From Helopsaltes ochotensis (taxonomy: Eukaryota > Chordata > Aves > Passeriformes > Locustellidae), in assembly GCA_013400155.1 (NCBI GenBank), contig VXBM01001674.1, positions 1 through 64,000 on the forward strand: a stretch of 64,000 bases of DNA, read 5' to 3'. The notes beneath the pieces were generated by a model. That model made no database searches. It saw nothing but the letters and a program-made list of their open reading frames with translations, and was not told the origin of the DNA. This document shows, piece by piece, positions 11,601 through 21,463 of this stretch. The first letter of the stretch is position 1; the number at the start of each line of letters is the position of its first letter. The position numbers and the translations under genes were made by a program.

Positions 11601-14600
11601 TGGTATAGCTATGAACTCACCAGCATCAGTCTCCGGGGAATATCCTTAGAGTGAGAATTAAATTGGAAGCACTAAGGAAAGTTATAATATAAGAAACCCC
11701 TCATCAGATTTGACCCTTTCATTAAGTATTTCAATTTCTTACATAGATGGAAGCTTCTTTTCTTACAAGAAATATTTCTTATTTTCATTCCATTTTTCTA
11801 TTACTATGCAACTATTTAATTTTTAAGCTATATTTTTTTCTTACCAAATTTTCCTTTCCTTCTACTATTGATCATACCAGAGGCCAGCCACTGGAATGTA
11901 TTCAGTTTCACACCCAGAAACAGAGGCAGATGATCACAATGTTGTGAATGGTTACTGCTGTTGGCCTATAAATCAGTGATTTTTGTATGGCAACTTCTAA
12001 TCACCTATACAACAAAACTGAGTAGTTTATCCATTCATCTTGTCCCTTTTTAGGATGGCATTCAGATGCCTTACATTATGCCATTAAATCAACAGTTCTA
12101 TAAGAAATTGTGCTTCTCTCAAAATCTGAGAGATGTTGCCTTTTCATTACAGCAACAAAAAATCAGTAATTCCATCTAGAAGTAAAATTTTAGGTTTCAT
12201 AACTAAGTGAGTATTAGCTTTGCCTACAGTTTCCTCTGAATGCAAACTACAGCTAACCCAGTTTTCCTGGTATCTTTTACAGGGATTCTGGGTTACCACA
12301 AGTGTAGCTGAGGATTACTTTATTCTAATGATGACTCAATTTTTATAAAACATGAATCATGTTCTGAAAAATAAAGAGAAAAATTCATAGACTAAGGTTT
12401 TAACACATTTCAGGGTGATTGGGGGAGGGGGATAGAAACCCATATTCCTTTCAAACCAGTAAATTTATTAATAGAAGCACCGCAACAGATTCTGTGTTAC
12501 TACTGAGCCATGAATATATTAGAATTAATAAATACATTATTGATATGCAATGCCTGTTCCTATTTATATGTTCCTCCTACCACTGAGGCAGAAAAAATAT
12601 TTTACAGCGAATTTACCCTTTTCTAGTAAATTTTTTGAGATACAGAACTTAAGACAATAATAATTTAATTTACACAAGGCACAATTATAAAGACAGCTAG
12701 ACGACAAATGTAAATCATTGAAAAAATATGGTTCAAATCAGTATGCTAAACTAGATTTCAATTCTTTCAAAGAACCAAGAGATGTAGATATGTCATGGAA
12801 TGCACAGAGAAAAATAATTAATTTTTAACCTGCATTTTCAGTGTCTGGTTAATTAATTTCAAGGCAACAGCATAGATTTATCTATCACAACCTTTAAGCT
12901 GAGCAGTTCATAGCAGAACTTACTTGATTTTTTCTACTTATTAATGTCTCACAATGTTTGTGAGAAGGATAGTGTCACAAGAATGCAAAGCAATTAAATT
13001 AAAACAGAGCACAAAATAACAGATTCATTATTGATTGAATAGGCCTCCTGTGCGAAACAAAATAAAATCATGAAATTAAGGATCACTTTCACCTTTTTAG
13101 CTTAAAAGAACTACAGTAACTTGTTTGAGTTTTTTGTTTATTTGTTTGTTTTTAAGGCAGAGAACCTGCTTTAATTCCAGTCTTACAAATTCTTATGAAG
13201 AAGGAGAGCTTTGCACATATAATTAGGTCTTCTGAAATCAGTGACTCCTCCTCATATTCTTAAATGTTTGCAAAATCAGACTGCATGTCCTGTAGGAGCT
13301 GTTTCCCAAATACAAAATCCAGTAGCTGCAAATGTAATGTTTACCATCAGTGAGGAAAACAGGTTTTATCTGAAAATACCAGAGTGTGATGCACTTTTCT
13401 CTAGACAATTTTTTTTCCTATTAGTTATTTCTCTGATTAGTCTAAAGCTAAATGAAGTGAAACTGTCTTTGCCAGTTGCAATCACATGTATGTTTCAGGA
13501 AGAACATCCCCCCCAAATGGCAGCTTGATTATCAAACCAAAGGAGGGTTAGCAAGCGGCTCTTCTAGCGGTAACCAAATCTATCAGACCTCAGGAAAAGC
13601 ACCACAGCACAACATTACTTTCAGAGTAAACTTTGCCAGTCTAAAAAGTTTCACAGGTAATTAATTGAGAGCACAGAAACTAAAGAATGAGAATTATTCC
13701 TGAGAAAATGACTCAAACTTGAAAGTTCATAAAAAGTAATGTCAATATTAAATAATTTTTAAAAACACAAACAAACAAAAAACCCCTCACAAACACAAAA
13801 CAAAACAAAAAACAAAACAAAACCCAACAAAAAACCTGCAATCATAATATACCAATGCAGGATACCTTACTACATCTATATAATATATATAGATGTATAT
13901 ATATGTGTATTATCTCTAACATAGGATGTATTTTACATTTGACATAAAGACATTTGCAATATTACTAAATTGCCATGATCAGCCCTAAACAGAAGGGAGT
14001 CAATGGGAAGGTCAGTATAAAATGAGCAATTGGAAAGCAAACTCTGACAAAAGAAACAACTATAAATAAATCATGCAAAAGTATTATTAAAAACACATTG
14101 AGGGTTTTGTACAGATCCTGTTATAGATGAGGACTATATCTCTCAAATTTTGAAGGCAAAATTCTTGCAAAACTACTCTTCATGAGTGGTAAGCAACAAT
14201 AAATTATTTATATTCCATATCTGAGTTGTGGGCAAAGGGGACAACATGGAAGAACTTCCTCTCACCAACAGCAGTATTAAAACATCACTTAAATTACAAA
14301 ATGTATAATTTTAACCATCATGATTTCATTTGCTTTTGCTCTCAAAAGTAAAGAAGAGGTAAAGAATAGATGGGATACTATAAACTGGACTTTGAGGCAA
14401 TTGGCACAGTCATGGGACAGCTTTCAGTTGCCTTTCATGTGTTTTTTTCCACGTCTCTCTCTCTCTCCCTCCTAGTTATTCCCATGAAGGGCTAGTTTCT
14501 GAGTATTACTAAAATGATCTAGAAAACCCTGTGAATAGCTTTTTATTGAGAACTGAAAGATATCTTGCTTCTTAAAGGATTAGGCAGTACCTGAATAGGG

Positions 14601-16016
14601 ATTTCAAAAATAGCAGTTAGCCATTAATATTAATACTTACCTGCTTTAAATTACATCCCCAGACTTCAGACAGATAAATTGAGCAATTTTTGAGAGAAAC
14701 TGTAATCATCTCTCTACTACAGAAAAAGCAATGAAACATAACTGTCCAACACAACAAAATGGAACTTTGGATCCTTAAATCCTTTTGTGAATAAATCCAA
14801 GATCAAGCCTAAGTCTGCAAATCTTTGGAAGTGAGCCCTATTCTCTCAAGCTTCACTGAAAGGGCGCTCTTCAATGGCATAAATCCACATCCATGCAAAT
14901 CCCTACAAAGATGCCCATTGACTCAAGAAGACTTGGATAAAATAAACAGAATAACAGATGCAGTGGTTTCCATTCAGGATAAACTTCCTTAAAACAAATG
15001 AGAGTTTCATTTAAAACTGTGAATAAAAAAATTAAGGACCATAAATACTAGTAATATGAACTATGCATGGGGACTACATAGAATTATCTATTGATAAAGA
15101 GTTATCATATTATTAGCACAGGAGCATTCCATTAAAAGATGACATCAGAGCTTTAACAGACTGTTCTATGGCATTAATATTTTAAATGTCTCTTCAGCCA
15201 TCAACAGAAGACACAGGAGTCAGAAAAGCTAAACATCATGCATCAAAATGTCAATGTCAGTTCAAAGTCCCATAAAGACTGGAAAAGTAATTTCTTGTCT
15301 TGAATATTGAAAAATATGGGTCAGTTCAAATTTTGTATATAGTTTTGATGTGTTCCCAGTGATTTGGGGGAGTACTTTTTGCTTTATTTACAGCATTCTT
15401 AACATAAAAAGTGAAAATCAGATTGAAAATTTTATGTCTTCAATTGTCTTTTTTTCAGATTTTTACCATCCTCTTCTGCTTACAACTTTTCTGTGCATAC
15501 TGTCTGAACACACACAGAGCAGTAAACAATGAGGACAGAGCGCTGAATTCCCTTCTCTACAGTGGGCCTCAAAATGCTCAGAGGGATGACAAAGATGTGT
15601 CAACCTAAGCTCAAATAAAGGTATTAAGGTATTATAAAAGCTTAACCAAACTTAGAGACTTCAGGGAAGATTTTAAGAATAGGATTCCTCTTCATCTAAC
15701 TTTATGACAGTTAAGAACCTTGCTGAATCTTATCATCTAGCTTTTTCTTGCAGTCTGCTAATGGAGACTGATAATGACAACTCTGTCTGTTTTTTTTAGA
15801 TGGGATAAGAGTTATTAGCCTTTGTTTTAGTTCTTCTGTGCTGCAGTTAACAGCAAGGGATTACTATTAGATGCTTAAAATTTATGGATGGTAGAGTGCT
15901 GTATGAGCATCTGCAGTTATAAATGTAGAATTTATACAATGAGTTTTATACAGAATCTTCAGAGCTCTCACAAGCTCCTGCACTGGACCGTACAGCCAAA
16001 GGATTGGCAGTTGTAA
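8611..16016. other. Intronic stretch without recognised genes
   Basis: AT-rich sequence with scattered homopolymers (T run at 9890-9905), an A/C-only tract near 13763-13840 and a short palindrome near 13873-13897. No LTR, CR1 or exon was recognised here. Confidence 0.55.
13763..13840. repeat. A/C-only low-complexity tract
   Basis: About 80 bases made almost only of A and C, in CAAAA and CAAAC-like units, with almost no G or T. It resembles the longer tract at 18918-19175 and the reverse-strand T/G tracts at 35390-35560, 46500-46583 and 60990-61070. Confidence 0.75.
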
Positions 16017-16017
16017 T

Positions 16018-16034
16018 ACATATATATGTGTGTG

Positions 16035-16078
<44 letters not shown>

Positions 16079-16096
16079 CACACACACACGCACACA
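16018..16096. repeat. Palindromic TG-(TA)n-CA microsatellite
   Basis: A central run of TA dinucleotides (about 16041-16074) is flanked on the left by TGTGTGTATGTG and on the right by CATACACACACACAC. The flanks are reverse complements of one another, so the whole 79 bp is a near-perfect inverted repeat. A short open frame across it is a shadow of the repeat. Confidence 0.9.
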
Positions 16097-17404
16097 TTTT
16101 AAATGATGTACCCTTTCCAATTCCTGTCTGCTACACTAGAAGATAAATGGTCGAGCAGCATGCTATATAATCAGTGCTATAAAAAGATATTGTTTTCTTA
16201 TCATCATGACCATGTATGCAGGAATTGCTGAGTGTCTATATGATGTGTGGAAAAATAGGAAAAGAACAAAAGCAAGCAAAAAAATAAAACCTTGAGGAAA
16301 ATTGATGTAGTTCGTATCACCTAAATAGCTAAGAAGAGAGAAGCTAAATATGCCTGCACAAAGATTGACTGGATGTTGATTATCAAGAATTCCTCAGTAT
16401 CTCTTTCAAGATAGCTCCCTCTGCAGACCCATTACCCTGAAATGGGAGTGGAGCTATTCCTTTAAAGTTGTTGGGTTTTTTCACTTTAGACTTAATCTTT
16501 TATCAACACAAGCTATCTCAGTCAGGAAGACGGGAATACAAATTTGTCCAAAAAAATTGTTCATGCATTTCCAACTTGGAAATAAATTTTACTGCAAGAA
16601 ATAGATGATTTTCTGAGATTGTTGGTAAATCCGCTGTGCTCAACTCTAAAAAATTATTTATACTATGTATATGGGTCATTATCAGCAGCATTTCTTGTTC
16701 TAGTCTTAACACTAGAAAATAGTAATATACACACTTAACAATAATGACATTTCATGTCTATTTCATATCCACTATTAGAGGTCTTTACACTTAGAAATAG
16801 TTTTGTTCTTGCTCTACTTATTTTTTCTGGTAAAAATGTATTTTTCAATTCCCACTTTATTTGCTACCTAATCCCTCACAAATACTCATGGTCAGATTAT
16901 TTCTATATTTGACTGACTTCCACAGAAAAAAAAAGCATTACCAATGCCCTCTGATTCTTTGTAGTATTGTGCTCTCAGAGTGAAATTCTTAAACAAACCT
17001 AGATTACATCAAATACTAAATGAATGTAAAACTGGCAGGCCTTTTAAAAAACACATGGTGGGAGAGATATTCTTGTATCCTCACATTATCTTTCTAAAAC
17101 TATTTTTCTACAAGAGACTCAGAAGCCTCCAATAAATTATTAATTATTATATATTTTTCTGAATAAATGAATGCAAATAAGAGAAATAGCAAAGTTTTCA
17201 GATTCTTTAACTGTGTACTTGATTTCTTATAAAAATGAATTACTTGTAACTCTACAAGGAAACAAAGAGAATCCTTGAAACAGAGAAGAAAAATTACAAC
17301 ACGAGAATTACCTAAATTTATTAAATCATTCATAAGCAAAAAACAAGTTCATGTCTTACTCTTAAAAAGAACAAAGAACTTATATCTTTCCTTTTCTTTC
17401 CCTT

Positions 17405-18215
17405 TCATCATGCTATGGGTGAACAACTGGCCCACAGGTCGAGCACAAAGTGTTACAGTGGACAGGGTGACATCAGACCGGTGACCTGTCAGTAGTGGGA
17501 TTCCATAGCACTCCATCCTCAGCCCTGTGTTCTTCATCTTCATGACTTGGATGCAGGACTGGAAGGGATACTAAGTTCACAGGCAATGCAATACTGGGAG
17601 GAGGTGTTGACACCCTCAAAGGCAGGGACGGGGGCACTGCAGAGTCCTCAACAAATTAAAGAGCTGGGCAATCACCAACCATAAAGCATTCAACAAGGGA
17701 AGTGCCGGGCTGTGCACTAGGGATGAGGCAAACCTGGAGGTAGAGGCTGGGAAATGAGGTGCTAGAGACCAGTGCTGCAGAAAGGGACCTGGGGCTTCTG
17801 ATCAACAGAAAGTTGAACATGAGCCTGCAGTGCCCTGGCAGCCAGGAGGGCCAGCCTTGTCCTAGTAGCATCAGGCCCAGCATGGCCAGCCGGGCAAGAG
17901 AGCGGATTGTCCCCTCTGCTCTGAGCTGGGACGGCCTCACCTTCAGTGCTGGGGGCAGTTTGGGGTGCCACAGTAAAAGCAACACATCAAACTATTAAAG
18001 AGTGTCCAAAGAAGGGCAACGAGGATGGTGAAAGGCATCGAAGGAAAGGCATGTGAGGAGCAGCTGAGGTCACTTGGTCTGCTCAGCCTGGAGAAGAGGA
18101 AACTGAGGGGAGATCTTGTTGCAGTTACAGCTCCTTGTGAGAGCAAGGAGAGGGGCAGACACTGATCTCTTCTCTGGGGTGACCAGTGACAGGACCCAAG
18201 GGAATGGACTGATGT
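17405..18215 (+). mobile_element. CR1 LINE fragment
   Basis: CR1 is the dominant non-LTR retrotransposon of birds. The plus strand shows recognisable CR1 ORF2 C-terminal and 3' sequence in the usual order: AACTGGCCCACAGGTCGAGC, then CTTGGATGCAGGACTGGA, GGGACCTGGGGCTTCTG, AAGGGCAACGAGGATGGTGA, TGCTCAGCCTGGAGAAGAGG and GTGACCAGTGACAGGACCC. It is cut off at both ends and lacks the 3' tail. Many indels break the frame, so the short open frames inside (for example 17656-17985 on the minus strand and 17759-17998 on the plus strand) are shadows. The sequence after about 18215 is not recognisably CR1. Confidence 0.92.
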
Positions 18216-18917
18216 GCGCACAGAGAAAAGACTGAAGAAAAGGACTAGCTGAAACTGGTCAGAGGACAAGAAACCAAACCAAAGGCTACACTGCCTACAG
18301 ACTCTCCTCCCACTGACATTCTCTTGAGGCAAGCTACTAAAACTCTCCCCAGATATAAAGACATTAAATGACATTGTACTTGGTCCTTTGCTTGGAGAGC
18401 AAAGACAATAAAGAAGTCAAACTAGTAGATACAGGTACACAGAAACCAAATCTGGGGATGTAAATTATAAGCAGTTTTTGAATGAGATTTCTTTTTCTGT
18501 ATTTTTATAAATTTTCTGCCCCATTTTCACCTTTCTTTGCTGTCTTTCTTTAGTACATTCACTTCAGCTATCATCCTTTGCCTATTTTTTACTTCTTTCC
18601 ACTAGAATATCCTCCTAAGAATGACTTCCTTTAAATAAATTATCATCCATTACTCCTTTCACCATGTACCTCTGCTATCCTCCTTTCATTAGCCTGTGAC
18701 TGCCTGTCTAAAATAAAATCTTAGGAGAGAAAAATACTAATGCTCTGTAGCTGGCCATATGCTAACAGGGTCAGGTATTATTTCTGTGAAGTCCCACAGG
18801 AATAAAATGTTATTAGTCCTAAAGGGAAGTGTTACCTAAAGGGACCACAAATATCTGACATCACCAAAGGTTAGCCACATTCCTTAGCATATATTCAGTC
18901 TACATGCAAGGATTACA
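18216..18917. other. Intronic stretch, unclassified
   Basis: The first 150 bases after the CR1 fragment may be decayed repeat sequence of unknown kind. The rest is AT-rich and shows nothing I recognise. Confidence 0.5.
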
Positions 18918-19175
18918 GAAAAAAAACACCACTCCCCCTCCACAAATAAAACCAACCTCCAAAAAAACCCTACCCAAATCCCAAAGGAAAAAAACCCCCA
19001 TACACACAAAACCCAAAAAAACCCCAAACCAACTAACTGAAACAGACAAAAAAAAAAACCCAACACCAACCCCAAGCCACAAAAAAAAAACAACAACAAC
19101 AAAAAAAAACCAACAAAAAACCCCCACAAACAAACAAACCCACCCTCCAAATTCAAAGCCAAATCAACCAAAATT
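18918..19175. repeat. Long A/C-only low-complexity tract
   Basis: About 250 bases consisting almost entirely of A and C on the plus strand (T and G on the minus strand), with runs such as CAACAACAACAA and CAAACAAACAAAC. Unlike a microsatellite it has no fixed unit. Overlapping open frames in several registers (18884-19171, 18904-19185) exist only because stop codons need T or G and are compositional artefacts. Confidence 0.9.
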
Positions 19176-20960
19176 TCCTGCTTAGAGAAACTGAAGAGGA
19201 AAAAAATAATCCTTTCACTTTTTCAAAAGATTCTCAATTGGTTCTGTAGTAAGTATGAAACATGATATTGTCTGTCATCCTTAAGAATATTGTGAGTCAA
19301 AGTCTTTTATAGAAGGATGCAAAGCACAAAAAGAAAGCAGAATGTTGGTCTTGGAAAATAGATCATCTAAAGGATGAATCTCTGACTGAATTATTAGAGG
19401 AACACACAGAGCATAGTTTATAAAGTTTATATGCAAAAAAGTATTGCACTTTCAAATCTCACATAAAATATAAAAATAGCATTTACAGCACTTATAGCTC
19501 TGAAGATCAGTAGAATTTAATGATGCTTAGTGTTTCTCAGAAATAACAATATGCTTTCCTGCCAATAGCTAGAATGTGTTGTGCATGAAGTCTCACATCT
19601 TTAACATATCAAATTCAATTTTCTGTGATAACAGAAATCTGTGTACCTAGCACCAACATACTGCAGTTTAAGTAATACTATAATAGCATTAGTAATACTA
19701 GCAATAGCACTATTTAAGTAGATACTAAGTAAATCCAACTTCAGTAGATTTTAAGTAGGTTTTAATTAGTACACAGAAATATTTTGTTGTATTCTGTCAG
19801 GATTTCACCCACAATGTTTATATAAAATCATGAAATTATTTGACTTAGACATTCAGAATGTTTGATATGGTTATGAAGGCACTTCATGTATTAGGACAAT
19901 CAGTGGAAGATCTCTTTACGTAAAATATTCTTGGGGGTGGGAGGGAAGTAACATCTCTATATCCATTTTAGATGTTACTCTATCCCTGCAATTTTTTTCA
20001 TGTCACAGCCCAAAGAACCATTTTCAATTTGCAAGTAGTTTGTTTGATCATTTTACTATATTGTGACATTTTTTCTCAATTATCACCACACTACATTACT
20101 CAAAACTGGTTTTAATATGTATATTGTCCAAAAGCTGAAATGAATAATAAATACTAACAAGTCAAATTCAAAAGCCACACTTAAAACTTCAACATTTCTA
20201 TGCAATAAAAATGGGAAAAAAGCGTGAAAATGAATGTATAAACTGAAGATTTCTTCTTCCTAGTGCATAATATTTTATTTCAATGAAGGAGAAGCAACAT
20301 TTTCTTGGAAATGAATACACATTCAGTTTAAGCTTAAGGGCAATTTAAAGTTTAAATGCCGACTTATTTCAATGGGTATATTTTTTTTAACTTTGTATGG
20401 AAAAGTTGCATAATTTTTAAAAATAAAATAGAAATTCCTCATGATTCATGTTCACATATTCATAAAGAACTTATAGATGGCACAAAGAGTTTGTTGATAT
20501 TTAGTGCTGTTTCTGAGGGGGAGAATCATGCAACATTTCCTTTTATGCAAAAGATGGAGGCTGCAGAGTAGCTGACTGTACAAAATGATGAACAGCTGCA
20601 CTGACAAATTGCTCTGGTGGGAAATCCCTCTACTAGGAGGCACCATTTTGCTGAATATTGCTAGCAGGTATTCTTCATGGATTCAAGGTCTCAGACCAAC
20701 ACCCTGTGTAGGGTAAATTAGTGACTAATATAATTACTAACTCTATTTGGGCTTTATTTCATCATCTGATATAGTGAAGGCGTCAATAACCTTGCATTCT
20801 TTAATAAAGCTTGTAACATAAATGGCTGAAAATAGGCCAAATTTTCTACTGATGCAAATAGGTAGTATTTCAGCTAGCTGTTGTTCCTTTTGAACCATTA
20901 TAAGGCAAATTCCAAACACAAGCCCAGTATACCATTGCCAAAGTAATGGAGTACTAACAC

Positions 20961-20979
20961 AAAAAAAAAAAAAAAAAAA
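20961..20979. repeat. 19-base A homopolymer
   Basis: Uninterrupted A run followed by CAACAAAACAG. It lies about 50 bases before the retroviral insertion at 21030 and outside its target duplication, so it predates or is unrelated to that insertion. Confidence 0.85.
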
Positions 20980-21029
20980 CAACAAAACAGGCAACTGGGA
21001 TAGAGTTGGTGGCAATAGCTGAGTCAGGG

Positions 21030-21369
21030 TGTGGGTCTGATATTTCTGAGTCTGAGAGATTTTCAGACTGCTAAGCAGCTGCTGACTTTCCCAAGGGAAA
21101 AATATCTTGAGAAAGTTTCTTCTCAAAACAATTTAACCAAAACAATTGTTCCTTCTCAAAATAACCTTCTCCAAGTGGTGTTTCCCTTAGTTCTGTTTCT
21201 CTAGTTTAACCAATGGGATTGGAGACGTGTCATTCCTATTCACCAATCATGCCAAGTCTGTATCACAGCACCTACCAAGAAGGTAGTGTGAATTAGACAA
21301 TAAAACTTTTTCTATGTTGCCTTCTGAAAACATGTCTGGGAGTCACTCATTTTTTCATGTCCTGCAACA
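21030..21369 (+). mobile_element. Avian ERV LTR with tryptophan-tRNA primer type
   Basis: The 340-bp LTR begins TGTGGG and ends CAACA, two bases before the primer binding site, as in alpharetroviruses. CCAAT occurs at 21210-21214, immediately followed by an inverted copy (ATTGG to 21222), and again at 21243-21247. These could be U3 promoter elements. AATAAA at 21299-21304 is the likely poly(A) signal, with R and U5 after it. The length is close to that of avian leukosis-type LTRs, but the sequence itself is not one I can assign to a named family. It is antisense to NLGN4. Confidence 0.8.
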
Positions 21370-21371
21370 TC

Positions 21372-21389
21372 TGGTGACCCCGACGTGAT
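21372..21389 (+). promoter_or_regulatory. Retroviral primer binding site for tRNA-Trp
   Basis: TGGTGACCCCGACGTGAT is, as I recall the tRNA, the exact reverse complement of the last 18 bases (with CCA) of vertebrate tRNA-Trp. Avian leukosis and Rous sarcoma viruses use this primer. It sits two bases after the LTR's terminal CA, the standard spacing. Confidence 0.93.
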
Positions 21390-21398
21390 GGATATGGA

Positions 21399-21457
21399 TG
21401 TGGGCCTGATATTTCTGAGTCAGAAAATCTCTCAGAGTCAGAAATATCAAGCCCACA
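21399..21457. repeat. Hairpin made of direct and inverted copies of the LTR terminus
   Basis: The left arm TGTGGGCCTGATATTTCTGA and the right arm TCAGAAATATCAAGCCCACA are 20-base reverse complements with one mismatch, separated by 19 bases. The left arm is a direct copy of the LTR start at 21030. The right arm plus the loop is an inverted copy of about 40 bases of it. Confidence 0.9.
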
Positions 21458-21463
21458 TCAGGG

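Larger units (their letters stand above)
21024..21463 (+). mobile_element. Aberrant endogenous retrovirus insertion: one LTR, PBS and inverted LTR end, with 6-bp target duplication
   Basis: The unit at 21030-21457 begins TGTGGG and ends CCCACA. It is flanked on each side by TCAGGG (21024-21029 and 21458-21463), a 6-bp duplication typical of alpharetrovirus and related betaretrovirus-like integrases. Inside are one LTR (21030-21369), two bases, an 18-base tryptophan-tRNA binding site (21372-21389), nine further bases, and a 59-base hairpin (21399-21457) built from the LTR start. No gag, pol or env sequence and no second LTR are present. The first 40 bases of the unit match the reverse complement of its last 40 with about four mismatches. 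It is therefore neither a solo LTR nor a provirus with two LTRs. Confidence 0.85.

Noticed and set aside
18884..19185. Overlapping open frames of 77-95 codons on both strands
   Set aside because: The A/C-only composition removes stop codons. The predicted proteins are Lys/Pro/Thr or Phe/Gly/Val low-complexity strings.
21030..21457. Reading the 428-bp unit as a DNA transposon with terminal inverted repeats
   Set aside because: The inverted ends and duplication would fit. The internal LTR layout with AATAAA and an exact tRNA-Trp site two bases after CA is much better explained by a retroviral origin.
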